Positions 8,781 through 16,552 of a stretch of DNA of 64,000 bases are shown here, one piece after another; within the stretch, counting starts at the first letter, position 1, and every line of letters begins with the position of its first letter. The notes beneath the pieces were generated by a model. It was given only the letters and a program-made list of their open reading frames with translations. It was not told where the DNA came from and made no database searches. Position numbers and translations under genes: made by a program. The DNA is taken from the NCBI GenBank assembly GCA_041596215.1, contig JBFHIZ010000008.1:1-64000 (forward strand), in the 5' to 3' direction. Origin of the DNA: JBFHIZ01 sp041596215 (GTDB taxonomy: Bacteria; Bacillota; Clostridia; Lachnospirales; Lachnospiraceae).

Positions 8781-10528
8781 TTTGCACCTCCTTCTTTATC
8801 AAAGTCTCCGGCACCACCAATTTGAGATTCATACACCTCTTGATAAATCGGATTATTCGCAAGCAATTCTTCATGTGTTCCATAACCATCCATTTTTCCT
8901 TCGTTTAATAAAATGATATGATCTGCTTCACTGACACTTGTAATACGTTGTGCAATAATAATTTTTGTGATTTCTGGAATATATTCTCGAAATGCTTCCC
9001 TGATTTTTGTTTCTGTTGCTGTATCAACTGCACTTGTTGAATCATCTAATATCAACACCTTTGGATTTTTTAATAATGCTCTCGCAATACATAATCTTTG
9101 CTTTTGTCCTCCAGAAACATTTGCTCCCCCTCGCTCAATATAGGTATCATATCCATCTGGAAGTTCCTCTATAAACTCATGTACAGAAGCAATTTGACAG
9201 GCCCTTTTACATTCTTCTAATGTTGCTTCACGATTTCCCCAACGCAAATTATCTAAAACTGTCCCTGAAAACAACACATTCTTTTGCAACACAATGGAGA
9301 CTTGATTCCTTAACACCTCCAAATCATATGCTCGAACATCTTTTCCACCTACATAAACCACACCTTTTGTCACATCATATAATCGCCCAATCAAAGATAC
9401 CAAACTAGTCTTTGAACTTCCTGTTCCACCTAAAATTCCTATCGTTTCTCCGGATTTTATTGTAAAATTCAAATCCGTTAATACTGGTTTTACACTTTCC
9501 TTTGCATATGAAAATTCCACATTTTCAAAACGAATAGAACCATCTTTTACCTCAAAACAAGGATATTCCGGATTTGTTAATGTGCTTTCTTCCTCTAGTA
9601 TTTCTACGACTCTTCTTGCACTTGCAATTGACATTGATACCATAACAAATACCATAGAGATCATCATAAGGGCCATAAGTATATTCATACAGTAAGCAAT
9701 CAATCCCATAACTTCGCCTGTTGTTAGTGTTTGTGCCACAATCATTTTTGCTCCAAACCAACTGATAAGTAAAATACAAGAAAAAATTGTAAAATACATC
9801 ATTGGCATATTATAAGCAACAATATTTTCTGCTTTGACAAATATTTCTAATATATTATTACTTGCTTTATGAAATTTTTTTGTTTCAAAGTCCTCTCTCA
9901 CATAAGCTTTTACAACACGAATTGCAGAAACATTTTCCTGCACTCCTGCATTAAGTTCATCATATTTGGGAAATGCTTTTGTAAAATATTTCATTGCATT
10001 TTTGATTAATATAAACATTCCTGTTCCTAAAAGCAATACTGCTCCAACGTAAATAAAGGATAAACGAACATTAATTGAAAATGCCATTATTAAAGCAAAA
10101 ATAAGCATAAATGGAGCACGCATAGCAATTCTCAACAACATTTGATAAGAATTTTGAATATTGGTAATATCTGTCGTCAACCTTGTAATCAAACCTCCCG
10201 TTTGAAACTTATCAATATTAGCAAATGAAAAGGTCTGAATCTGTTCAAATACACCGGCTCTTAAATTCTTTGCAAATCCAGCCGATGCTTTTGCCCCATA
10301 CTTACCTCCAAAAATTCCTGCAGATAAACTGATAATTGAAACACCTACCATCCATGCACCATATTTTAATACTCCATTTAAGTCCCCTACTTCTACACCT
10401 TTATCAATTAAAGATGCCATTAAAAATGGTAACATCATTTCCATAGCGACCTCAAGAATCATACTAATTGGCGTAATCACAGATGCTTTCCAATATTCAC
10501 CAATATATTTCCCTAATTTTTTTATCAT
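8777..10528 (-). CDS. Heterodimeric ABC exporter, degenerate-site subunit
   Basis: A 583-residue fused permease/ATPase. Walker A is GGTGSSKTS, the signature is VSGGQKQR, and Walker B reads VLILDDSTSAVD: the catalytic Glu is replaced by Asp, as in the degenerate subunit of TM287/288-type exporters. The switch region reads IIAQR, so the H-loop His is also replaced by Gln, a second hallmark of a degenerate ATP site. It is the promoter-proximal gene, starts after an AGAGGAGGG site and overlaps the partner subunit by 4 nt, which suggests coupled translation in a 1:1 ratio. A promoter lies upstream near 10637-10664. Confidence 0.88.
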   Translation of the reverse strand: MIKKLGKYIGEYWKASVITPISMILEVAMEMMLPFLMASLIDKGVEVGDLNGVLKYGAWMVGVSIISLSAGIFGGKYGAKASAGFAKNLRAGVFEQIQTFSFANIDKFQTGGLITRLTTDITNIQNSYQMLLRIAMRAPFMLIFALIMAFSINVRLSFIYVGAVLLLGTGMFILIKNAMKYFTKAFPKYDELNAGVQENVSAIRVVKAYVREDFETKKFHKASNNILEIFVKAENIVAYNMPMMYFTIFSCILLISWFGAKMIVAQTLTTGEVMGLIAYCMNILMALMMISMVFVMVSMSIASARRVVEILEEESTLTNPEYPCFEVKDGSIRFENVEFSYAKESVKPVLTDLNFTIKSGETIGILGGTGSSKTSLVSLIGRLYDVTKGVVYVGGKDVRAYDLEVLRNQVSIVLQKNVLFSGTVLDNLRWGNREATLEECKRACQIASVHEFIEELPDGYDTYIERGGANVSGGQKQRLCIARALLKNPKVLILDDSTSAVDTATETKIREAFREYIPEITKIIIAQRITSVSEADHIILLNEGKMDGYGTHEELLANNPIYQEVYESQIGGAGDFDKEGGAK

Positions 10529-10636
10529 ATTTCCCTCCTCTTTCTATATGTATTTTCTATATAAAAAGCATTTCTTTTCCCATTTTATATAACATAATAT
10601 AGAACTTTACCTATATTCACCTCTATCATATGTTTT

Positions 10637-10664
10637 TTTATTATAGCAGACATTTATATTTTTA
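10637..10664 (-). promoter_or_regulatory. Sigma-A type promoter for the heterodimeric ABC exporter
   Basis: Minus strand: TTGTAA, a 16-bp spacer and TATAAT, about 110 nt upstream of the exporter start, leaving an AT-rich leader of about 100 nt in which I see no riboswitch. Confidence 0.5.
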
Positions 10665-10669
10665 CAACA

Positions 10670-10705
10670 AAAAAAGCTCACTTCCATAATTAAGTGAACT
10701 TTTTC
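10670..10705 (-). terminator. Terminator of the trpXYZ-type operon
   Basis: Minus-strand hairpin with AAGTTCACTT and AAGTGAGCTT arms followed by a run of Ts, starting 2 nt after the stop codon of the ATPase gene. Confidence 0.75.
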
Positions 10706-10707
10706 CT

Positions 10708-11481
10708 CTAATTTCCACATTCAATACTTATCTTATTGAAAATATGCATAATTTCTTCAATTTTTAATTTTTCTTTTTCTTTATCTGCTTTATCTAATAT
10801 GATTTCACCTTCATGCATCATGATAATTCGGTTTCCATATTCCACCGCATATCTTAGATTATGTGTAACCATTATTGTAGTTACTTTTTTTTCACGTACA
10901 ATTTTCCCTGTAAGCTCCATAATTATTTCTGCTGTTTTAGGATCCAATGCTGCCGTATGTTCATCTAAAATGAGGAAATCAATTGGCGTCATTGTGGACA
11001 TCAAAAGTGCAAGTGCCTGTCTTTGCCCTCCAGAAAGATTACTTACTTGTGTATTCATCTTATCTTCTAATCCCAAATTTAAAGGTCGTAACATATCTCG
11101 ATACTCTTCAATCTTTGCTTTGTTTACTCCCCGTCCTAGATTAAAAGCTTTGCCCTTATTATCTGCAATTGATATATTTTCTAAAATTGTCATTGAGGGA
11201 CATGTCCCTTTTGCAGGATCTTGGAATACTCGGCCAATTCTTTTATGTCTTATAAAATCTTTTTTTCCTGCCATATCTTGTTCATTTACTAAAATTTGCC
11301 CCTGATCCGTAGTTATACTTCCACATATAATATTTAGCATTGATGTTTTTCCAGAACCATTACTACCAACGACGGATACAAACTCCCCGTCTTCCACCGA
11401 AAGATTAAAATCATCAAATAAACATATTTCATTTATTGAACCCGGATTATAATTTTTGCATATATTATTCAATTCAAACAT
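10708..11481 (-). CDS. trpZ: Tryptophan-type ABC importer, ATP-binding protein
   Basis: About 257 residues, COG1101-type ATPase. It has Walker A GSNGSGKTS, a Q-loop in VFQDPAKGT, signature LSGGQRQ, Walker B FLILDEHTAALD and H-loop VTHN. I chose the ATG beginning MFELNNI because GAGG sits 7 nt upstream; the longer frame (to 11517) lacks this spacing. The start overlaps the permease stop by 8 nt. With the permease and lipoprotein it forms the TrpXYZ-type system, and the Trp T-box upstream supports tryptophan (or a precursor) as cargo. The symbol is assigned from operon structure and the T-box specifier, not from a search. Confidence 0.8.
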   Translation of the reverse strand: MFELNNICKNYNPGSINEICLFDDFNLSVEDGEFVSVVGSNGSGKTSMLNIICGSITTDQGQILVNEQDMAGKKDFIRHKRIGRVFQDPAKGTCPSMTILENISIADNKGKAFNLGRGVNKAKIEEYRDMLRPLNLGLEDKMNTQVSNLSGGQRQALALLMSTMTPIDFLILDEHTAALDPKTAEIIMELTGKIVREKKVTTIMVTHNLRYAVEYGNRIIMMHEGEIILDKADKEKEKLKIEEIMHIFNKISIECGN

Positions 11482-12361
11482 TTTTAATCCTCGCTTTCGT
11501 CTTTCGTTCTCCTCCAATTACTAATACACCCAAGAATAGAAGTGCTGTAATCGCTTTTAGCCATGATGCGGGAAATCCAATTCTAATTGCAAGTGCGACA
11601 CATGCTTTATAAATTATTGCACCCACAATAACACTCGTTGTAACTCTTAAAAAGGTAATCTTCTTAAACAAACTGGTTCCAATGATAACACTTGCAAGAC
11701 CAATCACTGCTGTTCCTGTTCCCGATTGAATATCAAAAAAACGTTGTTGTTGTGCAAACATACCACCACTTAATGCAACAAAGCCATTTGAAATGGCAAG
11801 ACCTATAATCTTAACCCAGCCCTTATCTTTCCCTAAGGAGGTGACTAAAGTTTCATTATCTCCGACTGCCTTTAACAAATATCCTGATTTTGTTTTTAAA
11901 TAACCATCTAGTAAAATTTTTACAAAACATAAAATAATAAAAATCAGTATAACTTTTCGAAATGTATACAAATTCCCCGGAAACACATTTCTTAAAAATT
12001 CATTATCAAAAATGGTATCATTTTGATAAAATGGTAAATTTGCTTTTCCCGCAATTCCTAGATTAACAGAATATAGAGCAGTCATCATAATGATTCCTGA
12101 CAGAAGGTCTCTGATTTTCAATTTTACATGAATCATACCAGTTAATATTCCTATGACGCATCCAACCGCAAAACATATAGGCAATGTTACAAGTGGATTC
12201 ACTCCTTTAACTATAAGAGATGCTGTTATCGCTGCTCCAAAAGGGAAACTACCATCCACAGTCAAATCCGGAAAGTCCAATATTTTATATGTAATATACA
12301 TACCCAATGCCATGATTGCGTATATCATACCTTGCTCTAAAACACTTAATACTAAAGCCAT
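11474..12361 (-). CDS. trpY: Tryptophan-type ABC importer, permease
   Basis: A 295-residue polytopic membrane protein, COG4120-like, related to the branched-chain amino-acid permease (LivH/M) superfamily. It opens MALVLSVLEQGMIYAIMALGMYITYKIL and has about 8 hydrophobic segments, with a characteristic FPDLTVDGSFPFGAA stretch near residue 30. It forms the channel of the importer between the lipoprotein (18-nt gap upstream) and the ATPase (8-nt overlap downstream). Regulation follows the T-box at the operon head. Confidence 0.82.
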   Translation of the reverse strand: MALVLSVLEQGMIYAIMALGMYITYKILDFPDLTVDGSFPFGAAITASLIVKGVNPLVTLPICFAVGCVIGILTGMIHVKLKIRDLLSGIIMMTALYSVNLGIAGKANLPFYQNDTIFDNEFLRNVFPGNLYTFRKVILIFIILCFVKILLDGYLKTKSGYLLKAVGDNETLVTSLGKDKGWVKIIGLAISNGFVALSGGMFAQQQRFFDIQSGTGTAVIGLASVIIGTSLFKKITFLRVTTSVIVGAIIYKACVALAIRIGFPASWLKAITALLFLGVLVIGGERKTKARIKNV

Positions 12362-12379
12362 GAACTGCTCCTCCGATTT

Positions 12380-13378
12380 CTAGTTATTCACAACTGTTTC
12401 CGTAAAAATCTCACTTGCATTAGAAAGAAAATCTTCTGTAATTTCTAAACCAATTTTTTCTGCTGCTTCCGTATTTACATATAAACTTGCACCTTTTATA
12501 ACTTCAAATGGAAGATCTTTTGCACTAACTTCTCCACTTAAAACTTTTGCAGCCATTAATCCTGTTTGCTTACCTAGTTCAAAATATTCAAGTCCCATTG
12601 ATGCTATACAACCGCTTTTTACTTGTTCTATTTCACTTCCGAATACTGGAATTTCTTTCGTTTCTGCAACTGCTAATACTGTTTGTAATGCAGAAACAAC
12701 TGTGTTATCTGTTAAATTTGTGATACAATCCACTTTTTCTACCATATCTGCTGCTGCAAGCTCTACTTCTGAAATTTGAGAAATTCCCGTAGCTACTATT
12801 TCAAACCCAAAATCAGCTGCATATTTTTCATATTCTGCAAGTGTACTTACTGAGTTTGTTTCACTTGTTGTATAGATAATTCCAATTTTATTTGCATCTG
12901 GCAATAATGTACGAATCATTTCTAATTGTAATGATACTGGTAGAGAATCCGATGTTCCTGTAATATTTCCAGCACTTGTTCCATCTGCATTTGCAAGTCC
13001 TGCCCCAATTGGATCTGAAACTGCAGAATAAATAACTGGAGTTTCTGTTTCCATCGTTGAATTATAAGCAGTCATAGCACTTGGCGTGGCAATTCCACAA
13101 ATCATATCTACTTTTTGTGCTACAAACCCTTCTGCAATTGTACTTGCCGTTCCCATATCCGTTTGTGCATTTTCATAGAGAATTGTTAAATTTTCACCTT
13201 CAACATATCCAGCTTCTGCCAAACCTTCTAAAAATCCTTCACGACAATTATCAAGTGATGGGTGATCTGCAAATTGTGAAATACCAATCGTTATCGTTTC
13301 ATTTTTGCTTCCACATCCGGTTATCAATCCTGCAACCATCATTGCTGCCATTATTATAGTTACCATTTTCTTTTTCAT
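12380..13378 (-). CDS. trpX: Tryptophan-type ABC importer, substrate-binding lipoprotein
   Basis: A 332-residue COG2984-type (DUF534/ABC_sub_bind) solute-binding protein. A lipoprotein signal peptide ends in a LITGC lipobox at about residue 22. The mature part has the two-lobe periplasmic-binding fold with ATPSAMTAYN and YSAVSDPIGAGL segments typical of the family. It is anchored outside the membrane and feeds the trpY permease. First gene of the operon, preceded by a T-box leader whose specifier reads TGG, hence tryptophan. Confidence 0.82.
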   Translation of the reverse strand: MKKKMVTIIMAAMMVAGLITGCGSKNETITIGISQFADHPSLDNCREGFLEGLAEAGYVEGENLTILYENAQTDMGTASTIAEGFVAQKVDMICGIATPSAMTAYNSTMETETPVIYSAVSDPIGAGLANADGTSAGNITGTSDSLPVSLQLEMIRTLLPDANKIGIIYTTSETNSVSTLAEYEKYAADFGFEIVATGISQISEVELAAADMVEKVDCITNLTDNTVVSALQTVLAVAETKEIPVFGSEIEQVKSGCIASMGLEYFELGKQTGLMAAKVLSGEVSAKDLPFEVIKGASLYVNTEAAEKIGLEITEDFLSNASEIFTETVVNN

Positions 13379-13462
13379 AATTCATCCTCCTTTTGCTTGT
13401 GTGTTTCCTTATTACTCAGTATTTCCTTATTATTTCTATACTTGAAACAAATTTATTGTAAT

Positions 13463-13745
13463 AAAAAACCGCCTCAAGCAATTGCTTGAGACGGTAATAA
13501 AATTTCTATTATCGCGGTACCACTCAAATTGATCTTTCGATCCACTCTTATCCATACAATCATATGTCCCGAATTGATAACGGATACGGTTTTCCGCCAA
13601 TGCCTACTCTAATGTTCAGATTGTCCTCAAAAGCCCATTCAACCTATGCTCTTATATTGCAATCCCACCACCTGCAACTCTCTTTAATAATTTACAAAGC
13701 CTACTATTCTTTCTCTAAGGTTTATTTTATATTTATTTTACAACT
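13463..13745 (-). promoter_or_regulatory. T-box riboswitch, tryptophan-specific (specifier TGG)
   Basis: Read on the minus strand. The leader contains the T-box antiterminator motif TGGTACCGCG (13513-13522), followed by a terminator hairpin (13469-13494, CTCAAGCAATTGCTTGAG core) and a T run. Stem I shows AGAGAG, the GGTGGTGGGA apical motif and GAA-TGG-G-CTTTTGAG, which matches the usual arrangement of specifier loop then CYYYTGAG; this puts TGG (13635-13637) as the specifier codon. A later CTGAAC...AGTAGG segment is the stem II/III region. When uncharged tRNA-Trp is bound, the terminator is prevented and trpXYZ is expressed. Specifier placement is from pattern memory; the T-box itself is very clear. 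Confidence 0.9.
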
Positions 13746-13751
13746 GTGATT

Positions 13752-13780
13752 ATCATACACTTATTTTTTTTCAGTGTCAA
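13752..13780 (-). promoter_or_regulatory. Sigma-A promoter of the T-box leader
   Basis: Minus strand TTGACA (13775-13780), 17-bp spacer, TATGAT (13752-13757); transcription would begin near 13745 and run into the T-box. Confidence 0.8.
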
Positions 13781-13798
13781 CATATTTTCCCATTTAAA

Positions 13799-15103
13799 TT
13801 ATTTATCTGAAAGAGAAGTATATTTATACTTTATACTAAAAATCCGATGTAATGATTCATCTAGTCTTTCTTCAGAAAGACTTCCATCTTCAATGGCTTC
13901 CAAAATGCCTTGGTATGCCTCTTGAAAATTTTCAGGCATCAATATCATATCTGCTCCTGCAAGAATTGCTGCAACCGCTGCTTCTTTCGACGTATATTGA
14001 TCCGTTATCGCTTCCATCTGCATAGAATCTGTAATAACAACGCCCTCAAAACCTAATTCTCCTCTTAAAATATCTGTAATCATTACTTTGGACAATGATG
14101 CAGGTTCTTCCGTTTGTGTAATGAAAGGTGCTGCCAAATGTCCCACCATAATCAAATCTACATCTGCCTCAATCGCAGCAAGAAATGGTAAAAACTCTTC
14201 CTCTCGCATCTCTTCAAGTGTTCGATCTGTAGATGGCTTTGTTTCATGGGAGTCCTCTTCTACACTTCCTAATCCTGGAAAATGTTTTATGCATGCACTT
14301 ATTTTTTGGCCTTGAATTCCTGTAATAAATGCAGAAGAAAGAGTAGACACAATCACAGGATCCGAACTAAAAATACGGCTTACCAATGGTGAATCTGCAT
14401 TCGTAAGGACATCACCTACTGGTGCCAAATCAAGATTAAACCCATATTCGGATAAATAGGTCCCAATTGTTTCTCCCATTTGTACAGCATCTTCTTCCGT
14501 AAACGAAGCTCCTAGTACATTTATCTCATCATATTTTGTAGCTATTAAATCATTATTAGCAATACGACTTACTTCTCCACCTTCCTCATCAACTGCAATA
14601 AATGGTATGTATTTGCTATATTGAATAGTATTCGAAAGCATTTCTTTTACTTGCTCTTCTGTTTGAAGATTTTTTTCAAAATATATTAAACCACCCACTG
14701 GATATTCTTCTAATGCTTTTTGGGTTTGTTCTCCAGATGCTAACACTTGAGTATACCCTGTTAGCGCTTCTGGCGTAATCATAAATAAATTAGCTACTTT
14801 TTCTTCTAAGGTCATATTTGCAATAATACCATCTGCAAGTTCACCTAATACATCGACTTCCTCCACTGGGGCTACTGTTGGTTCTACTGTTGGAACAACA
14901 ATTACTTCATTCTCTTCTTCCATCTGTTCCATTAATTCCGCCTCAGCTTTTGACGATTCTATTCTATGTAATAAATATTTTGTTCCAAAAAAGGCTCCTG
15001 CAAAAAGACCTAATAAAAATAAGAATGTAATAAAATAAGCAATTCTCTGGTTTTTCTTTCTTCTTTTTCTCCTTTTTTCTCTAGCATCTATTTGATCACC
15101 CAT
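13799..15103 (-). CDS. Membrane-anchored glycoside hydrolase family 3 (NagZ-like)
   Basis: About 434 residues. An N-terminal basic stretch (KRRKRRKKNQR) is followed by one membrane helix (about 22-45), a short acidic/Pro-rich linker and a GH3 N-terminal catalytic domain. Motifs: AVDEEGGEVSR, KHFPGLGSVEEDSHE (the NagZ-type KHFPGxG...DSH, where His acts as acid/base) and VITDSMQMEAI carrying the nucleophile Asp. This fits a beta-N-acetylhexosaminidase acting on peptidoglycan fragments outside the cell. I start at the second ATG because the AGGAGG ribosome binding site is formed by codons 2-3 of the longer frame (to 15118). A terminator-bearing leader lies upstream. Confidence 0.85.
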   Translation of the reverse strand: MGDQIDAREKRRKRRKKNQRIAYFITFLFLLGLFAGAFFGTKYLLHRIESSKAEAELMEQMEEENEVIVVPTVEPTVAPVEEVDVLGELADGIIANMTLEEKVANLFMITPEALTGYTQVLASGEQTQKALEEYPVGGLIYFEKNLQTEEQVKEMLSNTIQYSKYIPFIAVDEEGGEVSRIANNDLIATKYDEINVLGASFTEEDAVQMGETIGTYLSEYGFNLDLAPVGDVLTNADSPLVSRIFSSDPVIVSTLSSAFITGIQGQKISACIKHFPGLGSVEEDSHETKPSTDRTLEEMREEEFLPFLAAIEADVDLIMVGHLAAPFITQTEEPASLSKVMITDILRGELGFEGVVITDSMQMEAITDQYTSKEAAVAAILAGADMILMPENFQEAYQGILEAIEDGSLSEERLDESLHRIFSIKYKYTSLSDK

Positions 15104-15209
15104 ATATTTCCTCCTCATTTCATTCTTTTCTTAATTATATCTTATCTTACAAGTTCTATTCTATATGATACCTTATTTCACATGTTTTTTCTATACCATT
15201 TCGAATGAA

Positions 15210-15255
15210 ACAAAATAATAAGAGGATGCTAATCTATGTTTGATTAACATCCTCT
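15210..15255 (-). terminator. Intrinsic terminator upstream of the GH3 gene
   Basis: Minus-strand hairpin with AGAGGATG/CATCCTCT outer arms (15221-15255) followed by TTATTATTTT. It lies between a minus-strand promoter at 15547-15574 and the GH3 start at 15103, so it either ends a small RNA or acts as an attenuator. Confidence 0.7.
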
Positions 15256-15540
15256 CAATCTATGCTTTCAATTTCTAACCCCAATGGACTATTCCTCCGT
15301 TTCTCGTTATGATTCCTTACTATTTTGTATTTACATACTGCAACGGTGTGAACATTTCTCCACTCTACGCATTGCTTCACTTTTTCTGGAATACATATCG
15401 TCTATCTTTTACTACCTTTTGTTCCTTGATTTGGTACCTTAATTTTCTGGTGGTCTGTACCTCCTTCTTCTCATATTTATTACAAAATTTGTAATTATTT
15501 TTTTCTCTCTCCTTTTCTTTTTTTCTTAACTTCTTTGTAT
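15221..15540 (-). ncRNA. Candidate about 320-nt leader RNA or small RNA, class unknown
   Basis: A minus-strand transcript bounded by a good promoter and an intrinsic terminator, with no convincing ORF; only very short reading frames of about 11-13 codons occur. It can fold into a rod: CGATATG-ATTCC pairs with GGAAT-CATAACG, an inner GCAATG/CGTTGC stem lies within it, and GGTAC/GTACC pairing is possible near the 5' end. The rod with internal bubbles is loosely like 6S RNA, but I cannot match a known consensus. No T-box motif, SAM, lysine or SRP signature was found. It may be a riboswitch-type attenuator for the GH3 gene. Confidence 0.4.
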
Positions 15541-15546
15541 ATTCTT

Positions 15547-15574
15547 ATTATAACAGCCAGTTTTTATTTGTCAA
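15547..15574 (-). promoter_or_regulatory. Sigma-A promoter of the candidate RNA
   Basis: Minus strand TTGACA (15569-15574), 16-bp spacer, TATAAT (15547-15552): the best consensus match in this part of the window, without a coding gene immediately downstream. Confidence 0.7.
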
Positions 15575-15626
15575 TGAATTTAACCATTTTTTATATAATT
15601 TATTGTTTTTTTATTTTTATGTGTCT

Positions 15627-15673
15627 AATATTGTGTTAATTGTTTAAATTATTCAAACAATTAACACAATATT
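15627..15673. repeat. Perfect 19-bp inverted repeat upstream of the LUD gene
   Basis: Arms 15627-15645 and 15655-15673 are exact reverse complements around a 9-base loop. Each arm is AT-rich (TGTTAATTGTTT core). A related ACTAATTGTTTA occurs at 15731-15742 and an inverted TTAAACATTAGT near 15757-15768, just before the LUD-protein start. It could be a terminator-like hairpin or a set of operator half-sites. Confidence 0.6.
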
Positions 15674-15783
15674 TTTGAAAAAAAAGACCAAATACCTATT
15701 CTCTATTTTGACAAAAGGTGATAGAATAACACTAATTGTTTATTTGAATCTAAAATTAAACATTAGTAAAAGGAGACTACAAA

Positions 15784-16422
15784 ATGAATTTACATAAAAA
15801 AGAAGCATTTAAAAATTCATGCGAAACAATTATGAAAAATCTTTCTATGAGAGGAATTAGTGGTTATTATTTTGATACTATTGATGATTTGCATACTCGA
15901 ATCCAAACAATGGTTCCAAAAAATGCTACTGTTTCTTGGGGTGGAAGTGAAACTTTAAAAGAAACAAAAATTATTGATCTTTTAAACAATGGAAATTATA
16001 ATGTCCTTGATCGTTCGACTGCAAATACACCAGCGGAGAAAAAAGCTCTTTACGGGAAAATCGTAACTAGTGATTATTTTTTTATGAGTTCAAATGCAGT
16101 TACCTTAGACGGAGAACTTGTAAATATTGATGGTTCTGGAAATCGTGTTGCTTGTTTAATACATGGTCCTGAAAATGTAATCGTCATTATTGGAATGAAC
16201 AAAATTGCAATGGATGTGGAATCTGCAATAAAAAGAATACAAAATGTGGTTGCTCCTGCAAATGCCTTACGTCTAAATAAAAACACACCTTGTTATCGCA
16301 CTGGTCAATGTGGAAATTGTTTTTCTGCAGATTGTATGTGTAGCAGCATCGTTATTACTAGAAAAAGTAATACTGAAGGTCGTATCAAAGTTTTCTTTGT
16401 TGCTGATACTCTTGGGTATTAA
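15784..16422 (+). CDS. LUD-domain protein (lactate utilisation / YkgG-like)
   Basis: A 212-residue LUD (DUF162) family protein. Typical segments are VSWGGSETLKE (about 55-65), SSNAVTLDGELVNIDGSGNRVA (about 100-120) and GPENVIVIIGMNKI. The C-terminus has a cysteine cluster, CYRTGQCGNCFSADCMC, which could bind metal or be redox active. LUD proteins include LutC/LutB of L-lactate utilisation; stand-alone copies like this are common in anaerobic Firmicutes with unknown function. It is a single-gene unit with an AAGGAG site before the ATG and a strong terminator after it. Confidence 0.8.
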   Translation: MNLHKKEAFKNSCETIMKNLSMRGISGYYFDTIDDLHTRIQTMVPKNATVSWGGSETLKETKIIDLLNNGNYNVLDRSTANTPAEKKALYGKIVTSDYFFMSSNAVTLDGELVNIDGSGNRVACLIHGPENVIVIIGMNKIAMDVESAIKRIQNVVAPANALRLNKNTPCYRTGQCGNCFSADCMCSSIVITRKSNTEGRIKVFFVADTLGY

Positions 16423-16463
16423 ATACCGTTTTTTTACAATTACATATCGTTTCTAAATTACAT

Positions 16464-16498
16464 AAAAAAACCGCATTCCTAAGAATGCGGTTTTTTTT
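16464..16498. terminator. Bidirectional intrinsic terminator
   Basis: AAAAAAACCGCATTC, a CTAA loop and GAATGCGGTTTTTTTT form a classical rho-independent hairpin with A and T runs on both sides, between convergent LUD and aspartokinase genes. Confidence 0.9.
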
Positions 16499-16552
16499 AT
16501 TTTTATACGATAAATTCAATCTATCTACTTTTCTTTTTTTGAAAATTCTATT

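Noticed and set aside
10736..11305. Plus-strand 189-codon frame antisense to the Trp-type ATPase gene
   Set aside because: The minus-strand frame has all ABC motifs; the plus frame is a shadow.
13590..13620. Alternative T-box specifier ATT (Ile) in the GAAC-ATT-A segment
   Set aside because: This segment belongs to the stem II region before AGTAGG; the GAA-TGG-G-CTTTTGAG context fits the specifier loop better, and Trp fits the transporter family.
15309..15494. Plus-strand 61-codon frame between GH3 and LUD genes
   Set aside because: No ribosome binding site or family resemblance; it lies antisense to the structured candidate RNA.
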